DNA of 64,000 bases from a bacterium (GTDB lineage Bacteria > Myxococcota_A > UBA9160 > UBA4427), in NCBI GenBank assembly GCA_024742285.1, contig JANSYR010000017.1:1-64000 (forward strand). The letters run 5' to 3'. The notes beneath the pieces were generated by a model. The model saw only the letters and a program-made list of their open reading frames with translations, did not search any database and was not told the origin of the DNA. The translations under genes and the position numbers were made by a program. Shown one piece after another: positions 37,166-46,502 of this stretch (position 1 is its first letter; every line of letters begins with the position of its first letter).

Positions 37166-38587
37166 CTAACCCTCCGCCATACGCGCCTTGATCACCTCGA
37201 CCCCGGCGCGCAGCCGCGCGATCGTGCGCGCCTGGCCCACGACCTCGAGGGTCTCGTAGATGCCGGGCGACGCACCGGTACCCGTGACGGAGACGCGCAC
37301 GGGCTGGGCGAGCTTGCCGAGCTTGAGGTCGTCCAGCGCCTTGCAGGTCGACTCGAACGCGGGCTCGAGGGTCGCTTCGCTCCACTCGTCGAGGGCTTCG
37401 AGCGCGGGGATCAGCGCTTCCAGAGGTTCGAGGGCGACCGGGCGCAGGTGCTTCTTCGCGGCGCCCGCATCGATCTCGATCTCGTCGCACAGGACGAAGC
37501 GCGCCTTTTCGGCCATCTCGACGAGGGTGTTGCTTCGCTCGCGCAGGAGGTCGAGGGTCCGGTCGAGGTTGGCGTCGCGTTCGACCGCGCGTCCGGCGAC
37601 GGCATCGAGAAACGGGCTCGCCGCCTCGAAGAGCGCGTCCGCCGGGCATTCCTTGAGGTAGTGCTGGCTCAGCCATTCGAGCTTCTGGAGGTCCGCCTGG
37701 GCGCCGGCGCGGCCCACGTGGTCGAGGCCGAAGTGCTCGACGATCTCCGCCCGGGAGAAGATCTCCTGGTCGCCGTGGCTCCAGCCGAGACGCACCAGCC
37801 AGTTGAGCATCGCGTCGGGCAGGAATCCGTCCGCCTTGAACTGCTGGATCGAGACCGGGTCCTTTCGCTTCGAGAGCTTGCGACCGCTCTCGGCGACGAT
37901 CAGCGGGACATGGCCGAAGGTCGGCGGGGCGGCCCCCAGTGCCCGGTAGATCGCGAGCTGGAAGGGCGTGTTGCTGTGGTGGTCGGCGCCGCGGATCGCG
38001 TGGGTGATGCCCATGTCGATGTCGTCGACCACGACGGCCAGGTGATAGAGCGGTGTGCCGTCGGTTCGCCGGATGATGCCGTCGCCGATCTCCGAAGCGT
38101 CCTGGCCGCTCGGGCCGAAGACCAGGTCGTCCCAGCGAAGCGAGTCGTTCGGGTCGATCTTCAGGCGGACCGCATGCGGGCCGCAGTCCGGACCGAGGCG
38201 CGCGTTCCGACAGCGCCCGTCGTAGATCCCCTTGCCGCCGGCCTTGATGTCGGCCTCTCGCCTCGCCTCGAGCTCGTCCCGGGTGCAGATGCAGCGATAG
38301 GCCTTCCCCTCTTCGAGAAGCTGCTCGACCACCGCCTTGTGCCGTTCCGCGTTGTCCGTCTGCCGGAGGGGCCCCTCGTCCCAGTCGATTCCGAGCCAGC
38401 GCAGTCCGTCGAGGACGGCCTCCTCGGACTCGCGGGTCGACCGTTCGAGGTCCGTGTCCTCGATCCGCAGGATGAAGGCGCCCCCCTGCTGGCGGGTCAG
38501 GGCCCAGTTGAAGAGGGCCGTCCGGGCGCCCCCGATGTGGAGGAACCCCGTGGGGCTGGGGGCGAATCGTGTGCGAATGGGGCTCAT
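37166..38587 (-). CDS. gltX: Glutamyl-tRNA synthetase
   Basis: 473 residues, class I. HIGH-type motif SPTGFLHIGGARTALFNW at the N-terminus; RIEDTDLERS; Cys cluster CICTRDELEARR; VDDIDMGITHAIRGADH; KMSKS-type motif GRKLSKRKD. C-terminal all-helical anticodon domain. ATG 38587; the frame stays open far upstream on this strand but that part is the shadow of the fab genes. Convergent with pilD (8-bp gap) and divergent from yceD. Confidence 0.96.
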   Translation of the reverse strand: MSPIRTRFAPSPTGFLHIGGARTALFNWALTRQQGGAFILRIEDTDLERSTRESEEAVLDGLRWLGIDWDEGPLRQTDNAERHKAVVEQLLEEGKAYRCICTRDELEARREADIKAGGKGIYDGRCRNARLGPDCGPHAVRLKIDPNDSLRWDDLVFGPSGQDASEIGDGIIRRTDGTPLYHLAVVVDDIDMGITHAIRGADHHSNTPFQLAIYRALGAAPPTFGHVPLIVAESGRKLSKRKDPVSIQQFKADGFLPDAMLNWLVRLGWSHGDQEIFSRAEIVEHFGLDHVGRAGAQADLQKLEWLSQHYLKECPADALFEAASPFLDAVAGRAVERDANLDRTLDLLRERSNTLVEMAEKARFVLCDEIEIDAGAAKKHLRPVALEPLEALIPALEALDEWSEATLEPAFESTCKALDDLKLGKLAQPVRVSVTGTGASPGIYETLEVVGQARTIARLRAGVEVIKARMAEG

Positions 38588-38781
38588 GGGCCGCGGAGCA
38601 TATCGCAGCTCTCGTGCGGTCCGGTGCCGTTTCAGCGCACCCCTTGATCGCCGCCGGGCGCGTCTGCTATCCAGCGGCGCGCGCCGCCGCAGTCCTTGCA
38701 GAGCCGGCCAAGCCACTGAATTCTCAACCGTTTCGCGCCCCGAGCGCCCCTCGCCTTCGGAGTTCCTCCGGATCCGCCGCC

Positions 38782-39366
38782 ATGCCCGACTTCCGCATCC
38801 AGATCGAGCGGCTGACCGACCGCAAGGAGCGCTTCGACTTCGAGGTGCCGGCGGCGTGGTGGATCGCCCGGAACGAGGTCGAAGGCGACGACTCGGTGGT
38901 CGTCGAGGCGCCCTTCCGATTCGGCCTGGAGGCGTCCCGGGTTTCCGACGACATCGTGATCGAGGGCGATCTGGAGGGGGAGGTCGGACTCGAGTGCAGC
39001 CGATGCGGCAAGCGCTATCCTCACGCGCTTCGCGAGCCCTACCGCCTGGTGCTCGAGCCGCTCGGTGGCCAGGCGCCGGATCCCGAAGGGGAGAAGGGGC
39101 TGGCGGAGAACGGGGTGTGCCTCGGGGAGGATCTCGAGGTCGGCTCGTACCGCGGGGCCGTGGTCGGTCTCGACGATTTCTTCGGAGAGGTGATCGCGCT
39201 CGCGATGCCGCTCCAACCCCTCTGTGATGAAGATTGCCCGGGACTCTGTGCGCACTGCGGTGCGTCGCAGGACTCCGGTTGTACCTGTGAAGACGAGAAG
39301 ATCGAATCGCCTTTCGCCGCGCTCGCCGGGCTGAAGGCGGAGCTCGAGTCGGAACGTCGAGACTAG
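38782..39366 (+). CDS. yceD: YceD / DUF177 family protein
   Basis: 194 residues. Central CSRCGKRY and C-terminal DCPGLCAHCG...CTC zinc-ribbon-like cysteines with PLCDEDCPGLC, the DUF177 signature. YceD is linked to 23S rRNA maturation and ribosome assembly and is nearly always next to rpmF, as here (rpmF 82 bp on). ATG 38782 lies 195 bp from the divergent gltX start, and a shared promoter region is expected in between. Confidence 0.92.
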   Translation: MPDFRIQIERLTDRKERFDFEVPAAWWIARNEVEGDDSVVVEAPFRFGLEASRVSDDIVIEGDLEGEVGLECSRCGKRYPHALREPYRLVLEPLGGQAPDPEGEKGLAENGVCLGEDLEVGSYRGAVVGLDDFFGEVIALAMPLQPLCDEDCPGLCAHCGASQDSGCTCEDEKIESPFAALAGLKAELESERRD

Positions 39367-39448
39367 GAATACGACGTAGGGCGGGGGGCCCTGCGAGAAC
39401 ATTCACGACGATGGCCGGCGCCGCCGGCGACAGAAGGAAACGGATCCC

Positions 39449-39631
39449 ATGGCCGTACCGAAGCGAAAGACCTCGAAGGCGCGACGCGACAAGCGCCGCG
39501 CACACGACGCGCTCAACACACCGGCGACGAGTGTCTGCCCCCAGTGTGGCGCGCCGAAGGCGCCGCACCGGGTGTGCGGGAGCTGCGGCACCTACAAGGG
39601 CCGCACGATCCTCGAGATCGACGACGACTAG
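39449..39631 (+). CDS. rpmF: 50S ribosomal protein L32
   Basis: 60 residues. Basic N-terminus [20 protein letters not shown] and a zinc ribbon CPQC ... CGSCG. AAGGAA stands before the ATG. Together with yceD it heads the fab/rib/nus run. Confidence 0.97.
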   Translation: MAVPKRKTSKARRDKRRAHDALNTPATSVCPQCGAPKAPHRVCGSCGTYKGRTILEIDDD

Positions 39632-39658
39632 TCGCTCCTTCCGGTTGGATAGCGCCCC

Positions 39659-40624
39659 ATGACTCTCGCTCTTCTCTTTCCCGGCCAGGCCTCCCAGGAG
39701 GTCGGTATGGGCAGGGACGCGTACGACGCGTCCCCGGCCGCCCGTGCCGTGTTCGATGCGGCGGACGCCGCGCTCGAGTCCGTGCTCGGCGCGAAGATCT
39801 CGACCCTCTGCTTCGAGGGCCCCGAGGACGAGCTGCGTCGGACCGAGATCCAGCAGCCCGCGATCCTGACGACGAGCATCGCGCTGCTGCGCGCGCTCGA
39901 GGAGGCGGCGGGGCCGCTCGATGCGGCCTTCGTGGGCGGTCACAGCCTCGGCGAGTACAGCGCGCTGGTCGCCGCCGGAGCGATCGACTTCGAGGATGCG
40001 GTCCGGACGGTGAATCTGCGCGGTCGGCTCATGCAGGAGGCGGTCGCGGAAGGGAAGGGCGCGATGGCCGCGGTCCTGGGTCTGGCGCCCGAGGGTGTGG
40101 TCGAGGCCTGCGCCGCCGCAGCCGAGGCGACGGGCCTCGTGGTGACGCCCGCCAACTACAACTCGCCGCAGCAGACGGTGATCGCCGGGGACGCCGCCGG
40201 CGTCGAAGCCGCGTGCGAGAAGGCGAAGGAGCTCGGGGCGAAGAAGACCGTGGGTCTGCAGGTCTCCGCGCCCTTCCACTGTGCACTGATGGAACCCGCC
40301 GCCCAGAAGCTGGCCCCGGAACTCGGAAGGCTGGTCTTCTCGGAGGCGAATCCGCCGGTGATCACGAATGTCGAGGCGAGTCCGAACGCGGACGCGAGTC
40401 GGATCCCCGGCCTGCTCGAGGAGCAGGTGACGGCGCCGGTCCGCTTCAGCGACATGATCGCCACCTTGAAGGCCGAAGGCGTCGACGCCTTCCTCGAGGT
40501 GGGGCCCGGCCGGGTCCTCTCGGGCCTGATCGCGCGCATCGAGCGCCGCGCCCGCAGGGCGAACTTCTCTTCTCTCGCGGAGCTCGACGAAGTCCGCGAA
40601 TTCCTTCAGGGAAACGCCTCCTAG
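39659..40624 (+). CDS. fabD: Malonyl-CoA:ACP transacylase
   Basis: Loads malonate onto ACP for fatty-acid synthesis. 321 residues. FPGQASQEVGMG near the start; active Ser in GGHSLGEYSAL; catalytic His in SAPFHCALM; C-terminal VEVGPGRVL-like FLEVGPGRVLSGL. The usual plsX and fabH between rpmF and fabD are missing here, and fabG is missing after it. Confidence 0.96.
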   Translation: MTLALLFPGQASQEVGMGRDAYDASPAARAVFDAADAALESVLGAKISTLCFEGPEDELRRTEIQQPAILTTSIALLRALEEAAGPLDAAFVGGHSLGEYSALVAAGAIDFEDAVRTVNLRGRLMQEAVAEGKGAMAAVLGLAPEGVVEACAAAAEATGLVVTPANYNSPQQTVIAGDAAGVEAACEKAKELGAKKTVGLQVSAPFHCALMEPAAQKLAPELGRLVFSEANPPVITNVEASPNADASRIPGLLEEQVTAPVRFSDMIATLKAEGVDAFLEVGPGRVLSGLIARIERRARRANFSSLAELDEVREFLQGNAS

Positions 40625-40670
40625 CACCGCTTGGAACGCGATTCCGGACCCCGCCTGAGGTCCACAGGCA

Positions 40671-40689
40671 TGCCGTACGGGGGGTACGG
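40671..40689 (+). promoter_or_regulatory. Inverted repeat between fabD and acpP
   Basis: GCCGTAC (40671-40677), loop GGGGG, GTACGGC (40683-40689), followed after 7 bp by TTTT. It could be an intrinsic terminator or attenuator setting different levels of FabD and ACP, or an operator. Confidence 0.5.
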
Positions 40690-40741
40690 CGCTAGCCTTT
40701 TCCACCCATTCAGGACGAAGTCTGTTGGAGGTCCTCGAACC

Positions 40742-40978
40742 ATGTCTCTCGAAGCTCGCGTCACCGATCTGATCGTCGAACAGCTGGGTGTCTCCAAGGA
40801 GGAGGCGGTCGCCAACGCGTCGTTCATCGACGACCTCGGGGCGGACTCCCTCGACATCGTCGAACTCGTGATGACCCTCGAAGAGACCTTCGACATCGAG
40901 ATTCCGGACGATGACGCCGAGAAGATGCAGACCATCTCCGACGCCATCGGCTACCTGAAGGAGCGCGTGGAGGAGTAG
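40742..40978 (+). CDS. acpP: Acyl carrier protein
   Basis: 78 residues, strongly acidic. The phosphopantetheine Ser is in [17 protein letters not shown] gives a strong ribosome site. Carries acyl chains for FabD/FabF and lipid synthesis. Confidence 0.98.
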   Translation: MSLEARVTDLIVEQLGVSKEEAVANASFIDDLGADSLDIVELVMTLEETFDIEIPDDDAEKMQTISDAIGYLKERVEE

Positions 40979-41026
40979 GCGCCGCCGCCTCCCGAAGCGC
41001 CCTCCGAAGCGCCGCCCCCGACCCCG

Positions 41027-42295
41027 ATGGCGTCGTCGCCCGCCATGCCCGCCGCGCATCGCCGCGTCGTGGTCACCGGTCTCGGCTGCATCACGCCGAT
41101 CGGCCCCGACGTGCCCTCCACCTGGGATGGCGTCGCGCGCGCCGAGTCGGGCGCCGCGCCGATCACCCGTTTCGACACGAGCGATCTGCCGGTGGGGATC
41201 GCGTGCGAGGTGAAGAACGAGCCGCCCCTCGCAGACGTGTCCGCCAAGGACGCCCGGCGACTCGACCGGATCCTGCGCTTCGCGCTCCACGCCGCGCAGC
41301 AGGCGGTCGCCGACGCAGCCATCGACTTCGACCGGACCGATCGCGAGCGCGTGATGGTGGCCATCGGCTCCGGGGTCGGGGGCGTCGAGACGCTTTTCGC
41401 CAACCAGCGGATCCTCGAGACCAGGGGCGCCCGAAGGGTCTCGCCCTTCGTCGTGCCGTACTCGATCGTGAACATGCCGAGCGGACTGGTCGGCGTGCAC
41501 TACGGACTCGGCGGTCCGAATCTGTCGCACTCGACCGCGTGCGCGACGAGCAGCCACGCGATCGGTGAATCCGCGGAGGCGATCGCGCGCGGGGCAGCCG
41601 ACGTCGCCCTGGCGGGCGGTGCGGAAGCGCCGATCGTGCCGCTCTCGATCGCGGGCTTCGCTGCGATGCGCGCGCTCTCCCCGAACCCGGACGCCGCTCG
41701 GGCCAGTCGCCCCTTCGATGCGGATCGTGACGGGTTCGTGTTGGGGGAGGGCGCAGCCGTGCTCGTGCTCGAGGCCGAGGAGCACGCGCTCGCGCGGGGT
41801 GCCGAGATCCTCGCGGTCGTCGAGGGCTACGGGGCCTCCGCGGACGGCTACCACCTGAGTGCCCCCGACGAGGAGGGGCGCGGTGCCGTGCGCGCGATGC
41901 GGAGCGCTCTCGAACGGGCGGGACTCGAACCGGCCTCGATCGATGCGATCAACGCCCACGCGACGGCGACGCCGGCCGGGGATCCGGTCGAGGCGCTGGC
42001 ACTGCGGACCGTCTTCGGCCCGACGCCGCCGCCGGTCTCGGCGACGAAGTCGACGACGGGCCACCTGCTCGGCGCAGCGGGGGCGCTCGAAGCGATCCTC
42101 TCCATCCGGGCGATTCGCGAACAGTGCCTGCCGCCGACCGCGAATCTCGACCGCGTCGCGGACGGCTGCGAGCTCGACCACGTCGTGGGCAAGGCCCGCC
42201 CGGCGCGAGTACGGCGGGTCCTGTCGAATTCCTTCGGGTTCGGCGGGACCAACGGTTGCCTGATCCTTGCCGATCCGAACGCCGGAACTGCCTGA
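41027..42295 (+). CDS. fabF: 3-oxoacyl-ACP synthase II (KAS II)
   Basis: Condenses malonyl-ACP with acyl-ACP. 422 residues. Catalytic Cys in [13 protein letters not shown], His in [12 protein letters not shown] and His in [13 protein letters not shown]; Lys of the same motif present. [10 protein letters not shown] near the C-terminus. ATG 41027; 48 bp after acpP, as in most fab clusters. Confidence 0.96.
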   Translation: MASSPAMPAAHRRVVVTGLGCITPIGPDVPSTWDGVARAESGAAPITRFDTSDLPVGIACEVKNEPPLADVSAKDARRLDRILRFALHAAQQAVADAAIDFDRTDRERVMVAIGSGVGGVETLFANQRILETRGARRVSPFVVPYSIVNMPSGLVGVHYGLGGPNLSHSTACATSSHAIGESAEAIARGAADVALAGGAEAPIVPLSIAGFAAMRALSPNPDAARASRPFDADRDGFVLGEGAAVLVLEAEEHALARGAEILAVVEGYGASADGYHLSAPDEEGRGAVRAMRSALERAGLEPASIDAINAHATATPAGDPVEALALRTVFGPTPPPVSATKSTTGHLLGAAGALEAILSIRAIREQCLPPTANLDRVADGCELDHVVGKARPARVRRVLSNSFGFGGTNGCLILADPNAGTA

Positions 42296-42444
42296 AATCC
42301 CTGATTTCCTTCGGTTTCGCCGCTATTGTCCGGCTGGATCCGCGCCCCCCCAGACGCCCCGTTTTGTCGCTCCTCCCTTCTTCGCGCGCCGAGCGCCGGC
42401 TGGCCCGGATCGGCGTCCGCGAAGACCAGCGTAAGGGTTTCGAA

Positions 42445-43716
42445 ATGTCGCAGTCCGTCACCCCCCATCTCGACCAGACCGATCCCGACGTCGCCCGGTT
42501 CGTGCGTCGCGAGGGCCGCCGTCAGGGTCTCTCGATCGAGCTGATCGCGAGCGAGAACTTCGTCTCCGAGGCCGTCCTCGAAGCGGTCGGCTCGGTTCTC
42601 ACGAACAAGTACGCCGAGGGGTATCCCGGCCGTCGCTACTACGGCGGGTGTGAAGAGGTCGACGAGATCGAGGAGATCGCGATCGAGCGCGCGAAGGAGC
42701 TCTTCGGCGCCGACCACGCGAACGTCCAGCCCCACTCGGGCAGCCAGGCCAACGCGGCGGTCTACGAGGCCGTCCTGAATCGCGGCGATACCGTGCTGGC
42801 GATGAACCTCGATCATGGCGGCCACCTGACCCACGGCAGCCCCGTGAACTTCTCCGGCAAGCACTTCACGATCGTGCCCTACGGCGTCTCCGAAGCCGAC
42901 GAGCGGATCGACTATGACCAGGTTCGCGAGCTCGCGCTCAAGAATTCTCCGCAGATGATCCAGTGCGGTGCCACCGCCTACTCACGAACCATCGACTTCG
43001 ATGCGTTCCGCTCGATCGCCGACGAGGTGGGCGCGGTGCTCTTCGCGGACATCGCGCACATCGCAGGCCTCGTCGCCGCGGGCGTCCACCCGACGCCGGT
43101 CGGCAAAGCGCACATCGTCACGACCACGACCCACAAGACCCTGCGAGGTCCGCGCGGTGGCCTGATCCTCTGCGACGAGGACTGGAAGAAGAAGCTGAAC
43201 AGCGCGGTCTTCCCGGGACTCCAGGGCGGCCCGCTCATGCACGTGGTCGCGGGCAAGGCGGTCGCGTTCAAGGAAGCACTGTCGCCCGACTTCCGCGCCT
43301 ATGCGGAGCAGATCGTCGCGAACTCGAAGGCGCTCTCGGACGCGGTCCTCGGCCGCGACTTCAAGGTCGTCTCGGGCGGAACCGACAACCACCTCTTCCT
43401 GCTCTCGCTGGTCGGACGCGAGGTCACGGGCAAGGCGGCGCAGATCGCCCTCGACGAGGCCGGGATCACGGCCAACAAGAACATGATCCCCTTCGATCCA
43501 CGCAAGCCGGCGATCACGTCGGGGGTCCGGATCGGCACCCCTGCGGTCACGACCCGCGGCATGCGCGAGGGCGAGATGATCCAGATCGGAGCGTTCCTGG
43601 CGCGTGTCCTCGAGGACCACGAGAACTCGGAGCTGCTCTCGACCGTGCGCGACGAGGTCGCGGATCTCTGTCGCCAGTTCCCGCTCTACCCGGCGCGCTG
43701 GAACGAGACGGACTAA
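42445..43716 (+). CDS. glyA: Serine hydroxymethyltransferase
   Basis: PLP enzyme interconverting serine and glycine with tetrahydrofolate. 423 residues. [35 protein letters not shown]-lysine in [14 protein letters not shown], and [12 protein letters not shown] 42445 with GTAAGGG upstream. A 149-bp gap from fabF may hold a promoter; I see no clear riboswitch in it. Confidence 0.97.
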   Translation: MSQSVTPHLDQTDPDVARFVRREGRRQGLSIELIASENFVSEAVLEAVGSVLTNKYAEGYPGRRYYGGCEEVDEIEEIAIERAKELFGADHANVQPHSGSQANAAVYEAVLNRGDTVLAMNLDHGGHLTHGSPVNFSGKHFTIVPYGVSEADERIDYDQVRELALKNSPQMIQCGATAYSRTIDFDAFRSIADEVGAVLFADIAHIAGLVAAGVHPTPVGKAHIVTTTTHKTLRGPRGGLILCDEDWKKKLNSAVFPGLQGGPLMHVVAGKAVAFKEALSPDFRAYAEQIVANSKALSDAVLGRDFKVVSGGTDNHLFLLSLVGREVTGKAAQIALDEAGITANKNMIPFDPRKPAITSGVRIGTPAVTTRGMREGEMIQIGAFLARVLEDHENSELLSTVRDEVADLCRQFPLYPARWNETD

Positions 43717-43745
43717 CCCCCTATCGAGGGAAGGCGGGCCGACCC

Positions 43746-44258
43746 GTGCAGTGCCCCTTCTGCGGAGACGACGGGAATCGGGTGATCGACTCGCGCCTCG
43801 CGCGGGACGGCTCCGAGATTCGTCGGCGTCGCGAGTGCGACGAGTGCGGTCGACGCTTCACGACCCGCGAGCGGATCGAGGAGATCCTGCCGCGCGTGAT
43901 CAAGCGCGACGAGCGGCGAGAAGAATACGATCGCCACAAGCTCCTGCGCGGTGTCGAGCATGCCTGCGTGAAGCGACCGGTCTCGACCGAGGCGGTCGAG
44001 CGCCTGATCGAGCGCGTCGAACGCTCGCTCCAGGAGAGCGGTGAACGCGAGGTGACGAGCGAGCACATCGGTCGGCGCGTCCTCGACGAGCTCTCCGCCA
44101 TCGACGTCCTGGCCGCCGTCCGTTGGGCCTCGGTCTTCCACAACTTCTCGAGTCCCCGGGACTACGAGGCCTTCTTCGAGGAGATCGAGGCGGACAAGGG
44201 AGAAGGGGGCCAGGGCGGCGCGAGCGCCGCCGACCGCGCACTCCGGGACGGTCGGTGA
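43746..44258 (+). CDS. nrdR: Transcriptional repressor NrdR
   Basis: 170 residues. N-terminal zinc ribbon (VQCPFCGDDGNRVIDSR ... RRRECDECGRRFTT) and an ATP-cone (~47-140) that senses dNTP/ATP; represses ribonucleotide reductase genes. GTG 43746. A ~20-residue Gly/Ala-rich tail is extra. The stop overlaps the ribD GTG. Confidence 0.95.
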   Translation: MQCPFCGDDGNRVIDSRLARDGSEIRRRRECDECGRRFTTRERIEEILPRVIKRDERREEYDRHKLLRGVEHACVKRPVSTEAVERLIERVERSLQESGEREVTSEHIGRRVLDELSAIDVLAAVRWASVFHNFSSPRDYEAFFEEIEADKGEGGQGGASAADRALRDGR

Positions 44259-45433
44259 GTCCGGCGCGATCCTCGAACGAGCGTGCCGCCCAGCGGGACG
44301 AACGGATGCTGCGGGCCGCGTTGGCGTCGGCGCGCCGCGGGGACGGACGCGTCTTCCCGAACCCGAGCGTCGGCGCCGTGATCTATCGAGGCGACCGGAT
44401 CCTGGGGCGCGGGACGACCGAGCCGCCGCCGGGGAAGCACGCGGAGATCGTCGCCCTCGAAGCCGTTCGGCGACGTCACGGCGAGCGTGCGCTGCGCGGG
44501 GCCTCGATCGCGACGACGCTCGAGCCCTGCAGCTTCACGGGGCGAACGGGTCCCTGCGCCGATGCGATCGTCGCTGCGAAGCTCGGTCGGGTCGTCTCCG
44601 GCTGCCGTGATCCGCATCCGCGGGTCGGCGGGCGGGGGTTCCGCAAGCTGCGCGCGGCGGGCATCGAGGTCGTGACCGGCCTCCTCGAAGAGGCGTGCCG
44701 CTACCAGCACCGCGGCTTCCTCTCGGCCATCGAACGCGGCCGCCCGTGGATCACCCTCAAGCTCGCGACGACCCTCGACGGGCGGATCGCGACGGCGAGC
44801 GGCGAATCCCGCTGGATCACCGGCCCCGAGAGCCGCGCCTTCGTGCATCGCCTGCGCGATGCCTCCGATGCCGTCATGGTCGGGTCCGAGACGGCCCTCG
44901 CGGACGACCCGCACCTCGACGTGCGCCGGGGCACGAAGTCGCTCCGGACGCCGATCCGCGTCCTGCTCGACGGCCGACTCCGGGTGCCCCTCGAGGCGAA
45001 GCTGCTGTCGGACCGGGATGCATCCCGGACCTGGGTCGTGTGCGGCGAGCGGGCGCGTGGTCTCGCCGCGGTCCGCGACGCGGCGGGGCGGGTCCTGCCG
45101 ATCCGGCGGAGCGGGACAGGGCACGTGGATCTCACGCGGGCGATGTCGACCCTCGCGAAGGAAGGCCTCACGACCGTCCTCGTCGAAGGCGGGGGCGGCC
45201 TGGCGGCCGCGCTCCTGCGGGCAGGCCTCGTCGACGAGGTACACTGGATGCTCGCGCCGAAGCTGATCGGCAGCGACGGTCGTCCGGGGCTCGGGCGGCT
45301 CGAGCTGCGTCGGCTCAGGGACGCAGTCGCGCTCTCGCCCGAACGGGTGACCCGGCGCGGTGAGGATCTACACGTGCACGCGCTGCTCGCGAAGGGCGGA
45401 CGCGGGCGAAATCGGAAGGGGACCAGGGGATGA
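44255..45433 (+). CDS. ribD: Bifunctional riboflavin deaminase-reductase RibD
   Basis: Steps 2 and 3 of riboflavin synthesis. 392 residues. Deaminase domain with zinc ligands in GKHAEIVAL and PCSFTGRTGPC; reductase domain from ~165 (WITLKLATTLDGRIA, SRWITG). GTG 44255 overlaps the nrdR stop (GTGA). The next gene is ribH with an ATGA overlap; ribE and ribBA, which usually stand between, are absent from this window. Confidence 0.95.
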   Translation: MSPARSSNERAAQRDERMLRAALASARRGDGRVFPNPSVGAVIYRGDRILGRGTTEPPPGKHAEIVALEAVRRRHGERALRGASIATTLEPCSFTGRTGPCADAIVAAKLGRVVSGCRDPHPRVGGRGFRKLRAAGIEVVTGLLEEACRYQHRGFLSAIERGRPWITLKLATTLDGRIATASGESRWITGPESRAFVHRLRDASDAVMVGSETALADDPHLDVRRGTKSLRTPIRVLLDGRLRVPLEAKLLSDRDASRTWVVCGERARGLAAVRDAAGRVLPIRRSGTGHVDLTRAMSTLAKEGLTTVLVEGGGGLAAALLRAGLVDEVHWMLAPKLIGSDGRPGLGRLELRRLRDAVALSPERVTRRGEDLHVHALLAKGGRGRNRKGTRG

Positions 45434-45909
45434 AGGTCGTCGAGCCTTCGATCGATGCGGCGGGTCTGCGGATCGCGTTCGTGGTGTCCCGTTTCAATCA
45501 CCTGATCTCGATCCGGTTGATCGACGGCGCCCGCGATGCGCTCCTCGAACACGGCGCGCGCGACGCGGACCTGGTCCTCCACTGGGTCGCCGGTGCCTTC
45601 GAGATCCCGCAGGCCGCGCGCCGGCTCGCAGAGACCGGGGATTACGACGCGATCGTGACCCTCGGGTCGGTGATCCGGGGAGGCACCCCCCACTTCGACT
45701 ACGTCTGTGAGGGCGTGACCGACGGGCTGCGGGCGCTGATGCAGCAGAGCGACGTCCCGGTCGGCTTCGGCGTGCTCACGACCGACACCATCGATCAGGC
45801 CCTCGCTCGCGCCGGAGGAAGCGACGGCAACAAGGGGGGCGAGGTGGCCCTCGCCGCCGTGGAGCAGGCGCGGCTGATGCAGGCGATCGCCGCGGGAGCG
45901 TCGGCATGA
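45430..45909 (+). CDS. ribH: 6,7-dimethyl-8-ribityllumazine synthase
   Basis: 159 residues. VVSRFNHLISIRLIDGA, GAFEIPQAARRLA, LGSVIRGGTPHFDYVC (catalytic His), GVLTTDTIDQAL and NKGGEVALAA are all conserved. Coupled to ribD and nusB by ATGA overlaps. Confidence 0.97.
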   Translation: MKVVEPSIDAAGLRIAFVVSRFNHLISIRLIDGARDALLEHGARDADLVLHWVAGAFEIPQAARRLAETGDYDAIVTLGSVIRGGTPHFDYVCEGVTDGLRALMQQSDVPVGFGVLTTDTIDQALARAGGSDGNKGGEVALAAVEQARLMQAIAAGASA

Positions 45910-46502
45910 CCGACGCGGAAGCCAGCGGCGGACGGCACGCGGGCCGCGAGGTCGCGCTCCAGGTGCTCTACGCGATCGATCTCGGGGAGACCGGACCGCG
46001 GGATGCCGCCCATGCCCGGGCCGTGAAGGCGGCGGAGGACGCGGCGAGGCCGCCGAGCGCGCCGAGGGCGATGCGACCGGCGCCGCGAAAGACGGCGACG
46101 GCGGTCGAGGTCGATGCCGAAGCGGTCGGGACGGGTTCGGTCGGCGACGTCGACCCGCTCGACGCGAGCGGGGAGGCCTTCGATCGGATCGTCGAGCATT
46201 TCGACGTGCCGAAGAGCGCGAGGGAGTTCGCGCGGGGACTGGTCGCCGGCGTCGTGTCCCGGGCCGCGGAGCTCGATGCGCTCGTCGGTCAGCATGCCCG
46301 CAACTGGCGCGTCGAACGGATGGCCGCCGTCGATCGCAACGTGCTCCGGCTCGGCGCGTTCGAGCTGCGCGAGACCGAGACGCCGGTTCCGGTCGTGATC
46401 GACGAAGCCGTCGATCTCGCCCGCCGCTTCGGGAGCGACACGTCGCCCGCCTTCGTGAACGGCGTGCTCGATGCGATCGCGCGGGAGCTGCGCGCCGCAT
46501 GA
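45906..46502 (+). CDS. nusB: Transcription antitermination factor NusB with internal insertion
   Basis: 198 residues against ~140 usually. N-terminal GRHAGREVALQVLYAIDLGE and C-terminal VDRNVLRLGAFEL, PVPVVIDEAVDLARRFGSDTSPAFVNGVL are typical. Residues ~32-80 are an extra Ala/Arg/Pro-rich segment between helix 1 and the core. NusB binds NusE and boxA RNA for rRNA antitermination. Confidence 0.94.
   Translation: MTDAEASGGRHAGREVALQVLYAIDLGETGPRDAAHARAVKAAEDAARPPSAPRAMRPAPRKTATAVEVDAEAVGTGSVGDVDPLDASGEAFDRIVEHFDVPKSAREFARGLVAGVVSRAAELDALVGQHARNWRVERMAAVDRNVLRLGAFELRETETPVPVVIDEAVDLARRFGSDTSPAFVNGVLDAIARELRAA

Noticed and set aside
38588-42181. Minus-strand extension of gltX across yceD, rpmF, fabD, acpP and fabF
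   Set aside because: The synthetase begins at ATG 38587 with MSPIRTRFAPSPTG; the rest is an open shadow frame.
42296-42444. Glycine riboswitch upstream of glyA
   Set aside because: The gap has no recognisable glycine-aptamer core and is too short for a tandem riboswitch.
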